From NCBI GenBank assembly GCA_014218235.1, contig CM024763.1, forward strand, positions 86,290,244-86,354,243: a DNA stretch of 64,000 bases, given 5' to 3'. How positions within the stretch are numbered: the stretch's first letter is position 1; every line of letters begins with the position of its first letter. Both the position numbers and the translations under genes were made by a program. This stretch comes from Colocasia esculenta (taxonomy: Eukaryota > Streptophyta > Magnoliopsida > Alismatales > Araceae). The notes beneath the pieces were generated by a model. That model ran no database searches. It was not told where the DNA came from and worked only from the letters and a program-made list of their open reading frames with translations. Below are positions 57,348 to 64,000 of this stretch, one piece after another.

Positions 57348-59295
57348 ACAATGGTAAGGATAATTTAGGGAAATTAGATGCTAAAAGTGATGAAGGTTTT
57401 CTGTTAGGATATATTTCAAAACCTAGAGGTTATAAAGTGTTCAATAGAAGAACATTAACCACAGAACAATCTGTGCATATACTATTTGATGAAACTAACC
57501 CTTCTATCAAAAGGATAGAAGAAGAAGAATGTGTTGATGATCTCTGCAGGAATCTTGAAAAGACTTCTCTTGAAGAAGAAAAAGATGAAGAAGTGGAAGA
57601 TCCTCCATTAGAAGATCTTCAACAATAAGAAGAACCACAAGAAGGGCTACCTAGAGAATTGAGGTACCACTGGGACCATCCTAGAGAAAACATAATAGGT
57701 GATCTCCAAGATAGGGTAAGAACAAGAGGTATGCAAATTCCTTGTGATTTCTCTGCCTTATTTTCACAAATTGAGCCTAAGACAATCAATGATGCACTAG
57801 GTGATGAATCTTGGATCCTTGCTATGCAAGAAGAACTTAATCAGTTCAAACCAGTGAAGTTTGGACCCTTGTGCCTAGACCTAATGATCATTCAGTTATT
57901 AGAACCAGATGGGTTTTTAGAAATAAGATTGATGAATCAAGGGTAATAACTAGGAACAAAGCCAGACTTATAGCTCAAGGATATTCCCAAGAGGAAGGCA
58001 TAGATTTTGATGAAACCTATGCTCCAGTAGCTAGATTAGAGGCAATTAGAATTTTATTAGCATATGCTTGCTCTCTTAACATTAATTTATTTTAGATGGA
58101 TGTTAAAAGTGCCTTTTAAATGGTTTTATTAAAGAAGAAGTATATGTTGAGCAACCACCTAGTTTTGAAGATAGTAAGTATCCTGATCATGTTTTCCGTT
58201 TAAAGAAAACACTGTATGGTCTAAAACAAGCTCCAAGAGCTTGGTATGAAAGATTAAGTGCTTATCTTATATCACATGATTTTATAAGAGGTAAAGTAGA
58301 TAGCACCTTATTTATAAAGAAGTTTTTAGATGGAATCTTAATTGTGCAAATCTATGTTGATGACATTATCTTTGGATTTACAAATGAATCACTCTGCAAA
58401 TTCTTTGAAAATTTGATGCAAAGTAAGTTTGAAATGAGCATGATGGGTAGCTCAATTATTTTCTTGGATTGCAAATCAAGCAGACCAAGGAAGGAACTCA
58501 CATCTGTCAAACCAAATACATTTCAGATTTACTCTCTAAATATGGTTTTGACAAATGTAAGCCCTTAGGAACACCCATGAGCTCAGGCATTAAGTTAGAC
58601 AGTGATCCTCTTGGCAAAAAGGTAGATCAAAAGATCTATAGAGGAATGATAGGATCACTGCTCTACCTCACTGCAAGTAGACCAGATATAATGTTCAGTG
58701 TTTGTCTCTGTGCAAGATTCCAAGCTGATCCAAAAGAATCTCATGTTCATGCAGTTAAAAGAATTTTTAGATATCTTATAAATACTAGTAATTTAGGCTT
58801 ATGGTATCCCAGATGTTCAGATTTCAAGTTACTTGGTTATAGTGATGCTGACTATGCTGGATGCAAATTGGATAGAAAAAGCACCAGTGGTACTTGCCAA
58901 ATTCTTGCAGGGTGCTTAATATCTTGGTCTTCCAGAAAGCAAAACTCAGTAGCTTTATCCACCACAGAAGCTGAATACATTGCAGCTGGAGTTGTTGTAC
59001 TCAACTCTTATGGATCAAGCATCAATTAGAAGACTATGGTCACCAGCTCCAGGAAATTCCAATGCTTTGTGACAACACAAGTGCAATAAATTTAACCAAA
59101 AATCCTATCCAGCACTCAAGAACAAAGCATATTGAGGTTAGACATCACTTCATTAGGGACCATGTAAGTAATGGCAATATTTCACTTGAATTTGTTTCTA
59201 CAGAAAATCAACTTGCAGATATTTTTACAAAACATCTTCCTGAGGATAGATTTACATCAATTAGAAGAGAAATAGGTATGTGCAATCCTGATTAA
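57348..59295 (+). pseudogene. T11 reverse transcriptase and RNase H
   Basis: RT (RVT_2 type) motifs in order: WILAMQEELNQF, WVFRNKIDE, ARLIAQGYSQEEGIDF, ETYAPVARLEAIR, MDVKSAF, YGLKQAPRAWY and catalytic YVDDIIFG near 58350. RNase H: GYSDADYAG, STTEAEYIA, DNTSAINL and HIEVRHHFIRD, ending in GMCNPD then TAA at 59295. At least five breaks are visible: TAA at 57628, a shift near 57850, TAG at 58093, a shift in MDVKSAF, and a shift near 58460. The length is otherwise full. Confidence 0.88.
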
Positions 59296-59619
59296 CTTAT
59301 GAAGGTTATGTTTGAATTAAGTGCTAAGACTTGTTTGAACTCACTGCGAAAACTCATCCTAAAAAATCTCTAACTCCTACATTCGACTCATGCATTCGAC
59401 TCATGAGGAACTGATGCATTCGATTCATGTTATAATGTTGCATTCGACTGATGCAGTCGAATACCTAATTCGATTCATTAAGAAATTGTGGAACGGTGCT
59501 TACTATTTAAAATTAGGTAACTGACACCTCATTAAGACGCGTCTTCATGACTTAACGGTCAAATCATTCAATCGTGTCCATTCATCCTGAAATCAAGCGC
59601 CAGTTACTTTTCCCCTTTC
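59296..59619 (+). promoter_or_regulatory. Spacer after pol with the ATTCGACT motif array
   Basis: A non-coding spacer. At 59383-59475 it holds five copies of (C)ATTCGAYTCAT or its complement (GTCGAAT), the same motif type as the T11 LTR U3 array. A TATA box follows ~145 bp later. It looks like an internal promoter region resembling the LTR's own. Confidence 0.55.
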
Positions 59620-59627
59620 TATATAAG
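59620..59627 (+). promoter_or_regulatory. TATA box before the extra ORF
   Basis: TATATAAG in TTTCTATATAAGCAAACACC, 225 bp upstream of the ATG at 59845. With a C/A-rich start region ~30 bp downstream it has the make-up of a plant core promoter. Confidence 0.6.
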
Positions 59628-59765
59628 CAAACACCTATCTTTCAACACACCCATTTGAAATCTATCTTCGACTCTCTTGTCCTCATCTGCTCTTCGCGCC
59701 TTCATTGTTCCACGGCAAAGGACACTCAGAAACCTCTAAGAATCTTTTTTTTTTTTTGAAGAAAG

Positions 59766-59844
59766 GTAGGATCTTTCACCTCTCCTCTGTGATTCTTTCT
59801 TTCCTCTGCCAATTTCCTGAGTGATTTCTCTTTCTTTCGTCTAG
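59766..59844 (+). other. Candidate 79-bp intron directly before the extra ORF's ATG
   Basis: Donor AAAG then GTAGGATC at 59766; acceptor TTTCTTTCGTCTAG at 59844, immediately followed by ATG. The segment is T/C-rich with a possible branch site near CCTGAG. It would be a leader intron of a transcript starting near 59650; a spliced RNA from the LTR could also use this acceptor. Confidence 0.45.
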
Positions 59845-60639
59845 ATGGCATCATCTAGGGCTTCTGAATCTGTCCAGTTGACCCCCGATCAACTTCAACG
59901 CCTGGCCAAAATCCCAATCTATCTGGGAAAGGCTGTAGAGTTTTCTCACCTTACTAGAAGTCTATCTTGGGTAGAAAAGACCCTCAGTGCCATGGGATGG
60001 GCCAAGCTGTGCCAGATTTCTGAGCCGTCTGTCGAGTCTGCAATTAGATCCTTTTATGCTTCCCTTCAAGTTTCATCCGAGAATGCTGTGATAGGCTATG
60101 TGAAAGGAACCAAAATTACCATTTTTGAGGAGCTATTAGTGAAAATGTTCGATTGTCCAAACTCTGGACACAAGCTCAGTGAGTTCGTTCCCCTTGAGAA
60201 GCAAAAATTAGGGATTATTGGAAATTTGGGGACCATCAGCAAGAGAGGACTTCAGGTTAATGAGTTATTTGTTGAGAAGAGGCTAATCCACTCAGTGATC
60301 ACAAATATTGTGACCCCCAGAGCAGGAACTCAAGAGATGGAAATCTCTTATTTTGGGCTATTTAGAGACACCAAGTAAATCTGCCCTCAGTAATCCTAGA
60401 GAAAATGATAGCTTCAAAAGATCAGCAGGAATCCCTTCCATATGGTTCTCTGCTGACTCTTATTTTCAAGAGTTTTTCAGTTGATCTTTCTGGAGAACTT
60501 TTGGTTGGAACAAAAGAGAAAATATGCATTTTTACTCTAAGAAGGAGCCATTACTCCTTGGTGGGCAAGAAGCAAAATTTGTGGTTCAAAGACACTGTGC
60601 CAGAATGTGAACATGAAGTCTTTTCTGATGAACCTCTTA
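59845..60639 (+). pseudogene. Extra ORF of T11: 'putative plant transposon protein' domain, frameshifted and truncated
   Basis: The first part (177 codons) contains AVEFSHLTRSLSWVEKTLSA, GWAKLC, IRSFYASL, YVKGTKITI and VKMFDCPNSG. These match the pattern of the plant transposon protein domain (Pfam Transposase_32: a GW..L segment, then 'EFYANL', then 'VRG..V.F....IN..L.LP'). After a frameshift at 60366-60378 the next frame continues with NLPSVILEKMIAS, LPYGSLLTLIFKSFSVDLSG, also typical of the family. The chain is then lost at the T12 junction. There is no signal peptide or membrane segment, so it is not an envelope protein. The function of the family is unknown to me. Confidence 0.7.
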
Positions 60640-63600
60640 TGTGACGGACCGGGGTATTTATGCCCATTAAGGCTCCATATCCAGATCCGCCTCCCGCGAA
60701 CGCACCGAAGTGTCGCAAGGGATCTCTCACACATGTCCAGTAAGAGTACAAAAAGACAAACCACAAGAATATAAGACACAAGAAAGTACATATGCTTATA
60801 TCTATTCACATTATGTACAACTGTCCCATTACATTAATACATGTCCAATTAAAAGAGTACAACTACCTGGGGCATACCCCGAGGGAGCACAAGCTCACAA
60901 ACAAGCTAACTACTACACAACTGCTGGTGGTACAAGTCTGACGCAACGCCACTGCAAGCCAAGCACACGGCAAGCCCTGAAAAAAACTGTAGGGGAGTGA
61001 GCCTCAACAAGTCACTGGCTCAGTAGGGGCTACCAAAAACAACATTGTAACCACAGACACCTCGACCCCAATGGGTCTCACTGGCAACAACAATAGCCAA
61101 ACCATTTCATGCTCACATCATTACAATAAATAACAATTAAACATGTTCATGATAATAAACATAAAGTCCTCAGAAGAAAAGTAGGACTACAGGACTAACA
61201 TAATATCATTAGTCAGTCCAACAACCAAAGTGCCTAAACCACAGTCTCACTGGCACACTGCTACAACAACGGGTTGCCTAAACTATAAGCCACACAGGCA
61301 AGTCACTGCCCAGGCTACAAGCTTCACAGGCGAACCTCAAACACTTGAGTAATAGGACTGCTAAAAAGAGCTGGTCCTTTATACTCCAAACCACTTTACA
61401 ACAGAACTACTCAAAGGTAATGGAACTGGCTAACACGAAGCCAATCCATAACACACTAAAGCTATAATTGGAATCATACCCAAGATGAGTAAAACTCAAA
61501 CTGTGGAAGGTCTCACACGGCCTCCACGGAGCATAGCTAACTAAACCACAATATGCCTAGGCCATAAGCCTCATCGGCAAATTACCCACAAAGGTAACAT
61601 AATTAATAATCACAAACTAATCCACAATAAATTATAAATAAAGATTTACCTAAAACAGTTAGGATACAATAAGTGGCAGGTCAAACCACAAGACCTCCAC
61701 AACACACAAGTACCCGGAAAGGTTAGTACATAATGCACCACCACAAAACTATAAAGTAACCACGAAGGGAACAAGTACCTGCTACTCTGAGGTACCACAA
61801 CACGAACACCCGAACAAGGGTACAAGTAGGTGATAACACCACACTGAACCAGATATATTGTGCCCTCACTTAGACACAACATTACAAGTGAAACCTTAAT
61901 CGACGAGTCACACAAACCACAACTCAGTCACAGCTGTGCCAACACCAGGGCACACCTCGAACTGGTCAAACTTCGACCACGAGTCACAAACTCACAAACC
62001 ACAGTCACTGGCAAGGCACGAGTCAAGCCACAGCTAGAGTAAGCAAAGCACGAGTCAGAAAGAACGACGCCACCACACGGGAACGGACTACTGGCTGATC
62101 AGGCCAATATCCAACCCGGACAACACAACACAAGAACTACCTCTCAGCCTCGCAGTCACGGACGAAAGGTCCAACTGCTGCTCCACTAGGAAGAAGTCAA
62201 ACAACTGTGGAGACCAACCAACACCACACCTGCAGACACACAACTACAGGCCCATGCCTGGCACCTCTAGAGTCTCTGGCCAGAGCACTCTAAAGTGAGG
62301 CACTGGAAAACAGGACTAGCTGGGGACCAGTGTCGACTACTGGTGTCCGTACCCCCAACTACGAGCGCGCTACAAGCGACAAAAGAACAAACTCTGGGAA
62401 GTCGCTGCCCCACTGCCGTCTTTCCCTCAGCCGGACGTACAACTCAAACTCAGGAGTGAGGGTGTCCAGGAAGACGACACAGACCTCAACGGTACAACAC
62501 AAGTACCGGGACAAAACCCCGAGCACAACAAACACACGTGCCTGGCTCACAAAGAACCTGGGGTACCCGACTAGAGAGGCATTCCGGAATAGGCGCCGGA
62601 CCACCACACTCGGCTAGCACAAACCACGATACTTACACATATAACCTTTTCTTATAATTCACAATATACAAGTGTTAGGATTAGCTTAACATCAGTCACC
62701 GTGTGACCCCAAAGCTATCCCACACCAACACATAACTGAACCACAAACTTGCCTATCATTGGTCATCTTGTAACCTCCAAGCTAACTCACACTAATACAT
62801 ACATAAATCACGATAGCCAATCATATTTGGCTTATCATCGGTCATGAGATGACCTTCGTAACAACATACCACTTACTTCATAAATCCATATAATATTATT
62901 CGAAAGACAACAACGGACCAGGGCTTGGTCAGTATGGACCTTCACTGCCCAAACACCATAAAGTCATGGTTAGGCTCACACAGGAACCTCACTGCCCATT
63001 ACTACGACAAATCACCAGAATTACATTACAACAGAGTGTGTAGCACACACACACTCAAACCACGTAGGCAATACGTGTATATTACACCTGGATGGTGTAC
63101 CACACGTCTTCCACGTAAACCACATGTCCAACACATGGACCACGCACTCCAAGAGTGCCACGGGTGCCAACGCACCACACATACCACGTAAAGCGATTAC
63201 GTACATCACCATCAATCATATAAAACTTTCCCACCTGAGCAGTATGCTCCAAGAGCATAACAAGTGCACTGGCTCACACCGGTCATCGCCATGCACACAC
63301 AATCACACATATTCATAACCAGGAAAACTACGTAAACACACTGCATGGATACATGCACAGGTTGGCGGCAACATCGACTGCCGCTTGAAGGAAGTAAACG
63401 GCAAGCGATCTAGCCGTCTATCTCCCGGCTGGTGATCTTGGCGGCAAGCGATCTTGACGCCAAGTTCTCCGGCCTAAAACCCTGCAGAAACCCTAATCCA
63501 GTTCTACAGGTTTTCCAACCGTTTAAGCTACAGAAAAAAACATATAAAAACGGTTCCTTTAACATACTAGAACCCGGAACAACCCATTACAACATGCTTT

Positions 63601-64000
63601 ACACATTAAATTCATCAAACCACCCTTTAACCCCGCATGGTACGACTTGATCCGAAAATACAATAAAAATGCTGGTTCAAGTGATTAAGTCGTGTTTTAA
63701 TGTTTCTAACAAGCTAACAGGGCTCGACCCCTACCTCAGAAATGCAATTAAACTCCCGAAGAATCTCGAATCACGCCGAAACCCGAGAAACGTCCCACGA
63801 ACACCGCGCTCCAATCCGTCATTCCCCGCCCGATCTGTCGCTACCACGCGCACCACGGCCTTCCCACGAGCTCCCGCCGACCTTCAGAACTCGCGAAGAA
63901 GCTCAAGGGTGAAGGTGGGGAAGAGGAAGGGAGAGAGAGGGGAAAGAACAGAGCTCGGGTCTGCCATAAAAACACAGGCATGCCAGGTTAATGTCAACCC
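60640..64000 (-). mobile_element. T12: LTR of a T5-related element (continues past the window)
   Basis: Begins TGTGACGGACCGGGG and shares long blocks with the T5 LTR in the same orientation (ATCCAGATCCGCCTCCCGCGA, CTGGGGCATACCCCGAGGGAGC, CGCGCTACAA.CG). By analogy it reads right to left. The U5 hairpin TGAGCC (60998-61003) with GGCTCA (61017-61022) is present, as is GGTCAT (62840-62845) with ATGACC (62849-62854). From about 62950 on it diverges from T5 and has its own hairpin set. No genes. It interrupts the extra ORF of T11; the left flank is TCTTA. Confidence 0.75.
63061..63259 (-). other. Eight short-loop stem-loops within 200 bp (T12)
   Basis: Stems: CACGTA (63061-63066)/TACGTG (63072-63077); TACACC (63083-63088)/GGTGTA (63094-63099); CATGT (63123-63127)/ACATG (63133-63137); GCACTC (63144-63149)/GAGTGC (63153-63158); GGTGC (63163-63167)/GCACC (63172-63176); ACGTAA (63185-63190)/TTACGT (63196-63201); TATGCTC (63243-63249)/GAGCATA (63253-63259); plus CACGT/ACGTG-like pairs between. 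Several loops are CAA or contain CCAA. All listed stems are perfect. Confidence 0.75.

Larger units (their letters stand above)
52242..60639 (+). mobile_element. T11: Ty1/copia SIRE/Maximus-type element with pol and an extra downstream ORF
   Basis: 5' LTR, tRNA-Met PBS, gag (UBN2 and CCHC), protease-integrase-RT-RNase H in copia order, a spacer with its own promoter-like block, and a further ORF at the position where SIRE-type elements carry an env-like frame. The right part, including the 3' LTR, is cut off by T12 at 60639. Many stops and frameshifts show it is inactive. The left LTR start is my best guess (TGTTGAGCAAC). Confidence 0.85.

Noticed and set aside
59845..60639. The extra ORF of T11 as a retroviral envelope gene
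   Set aside because: No signal peptide, transmembrane segment or coiled-coil fusion region. Motifs instead match the plant transposon protein domain.
2845..64000. Host protein-coding genes, rRNA, tRNA or organelle-derived DNA
   Set aside because: None recognised on either strand. Every convincing protein similarity is to a retrotransposon protein.

Overview
This window reads as intergenic DNA from a large, repeat-rich flowering-plant genome. The evidence is wall-to-wall LTR retrotransposons of the two plant superfamilies (Ty3/gypsy with a chromodomain, Ty1/copia of the SIRE/Maximus type), primer-binding sites complementary to plant initiator tRNA-Met, TATA-box LTR promoters, and a plant-only extra ORF of the 'putative plant transposon protein' type. 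I recognise no host protein gene, rRNA or tRNA gene. The species cannot be named from this; a eudicot is a guess. All boundaries, repeats and stems were found by eye, without alignment or folding software.

Layout, left to right. T1 (1-2844): LTR/leader and gag start of an unassigned element. T2 (2845-10735): large gypsy-type element with 2.9-kb LTRs and a 3.9-kb interior with no recognisable coding sequence; its 3' LTR is cut off. T3 (10736-16950, minus strand): chromovirus with gag, protease, RT, RNase H and integrase, truncated inside integrase, with a 74-bp intron-like gap in gag. T4 (16951-27322): only the chromodomain end and 3' LTR of another chromovirus remain; this LTR is split by T5 (18914-26715, minus, 5-bp target duplication GTGGT), a large non-coding element. 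T6 (27323-29071 and 32241-34404): minisatellite, a 490-bp duplication and LTR-like debris, interrupted by T7 (29072-32240, minus), a lone 3.2-kb LTR. T8 (34405-45446): 5' end, gag and start of protease of a gypsy element, interrupted by T9 (35556-44799, copia, target duplication GAAAG) and cut at its right end by T10 (45447-52241, copia). T10 runs into T11 (52242-60639), a copia element with gag, integrase, RT and RNase H plus an extra downstream ORF. T11 is broken by T12 (60640 to the window end), the LTR of a relative of T5.

How the parts relate. T11 is the only copia element here with pol. T9 and T10 keep gag, coiled-coil and zinc-knuckle sequence but have 2-3 kb of non-coding DNA where pol should be, so they would depend on enzymes made elsewhere. 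T2 and T5 carry no coding sequence I can recognise. All coding regions seen carry stops or frameshifts, so this is a graveyard of nested copies.

The most interesting signal is structural, not coding. (1) A ~107-nt module occurs three times in T9 and once in T10, always 3' of gag. It can be drawn as a closing stem, a branched arm and a short hairpin, and the stems survive with different bases in different copies. (2) The LTRs of nearly every family contain runs of short inverted repeats with small loops. At equivalent U5 positions in T9, T10 and T11 the repeated hairpin is a different sequence, and one U5 hairpin is recognisable, with paired base changes, in T2, T4, T5, T7 and T12. (3) T11 has its own promoter-like block and leader intron in front of its extra ORF. 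(4) T3 has a GT-AG intron-like insertion in gag.
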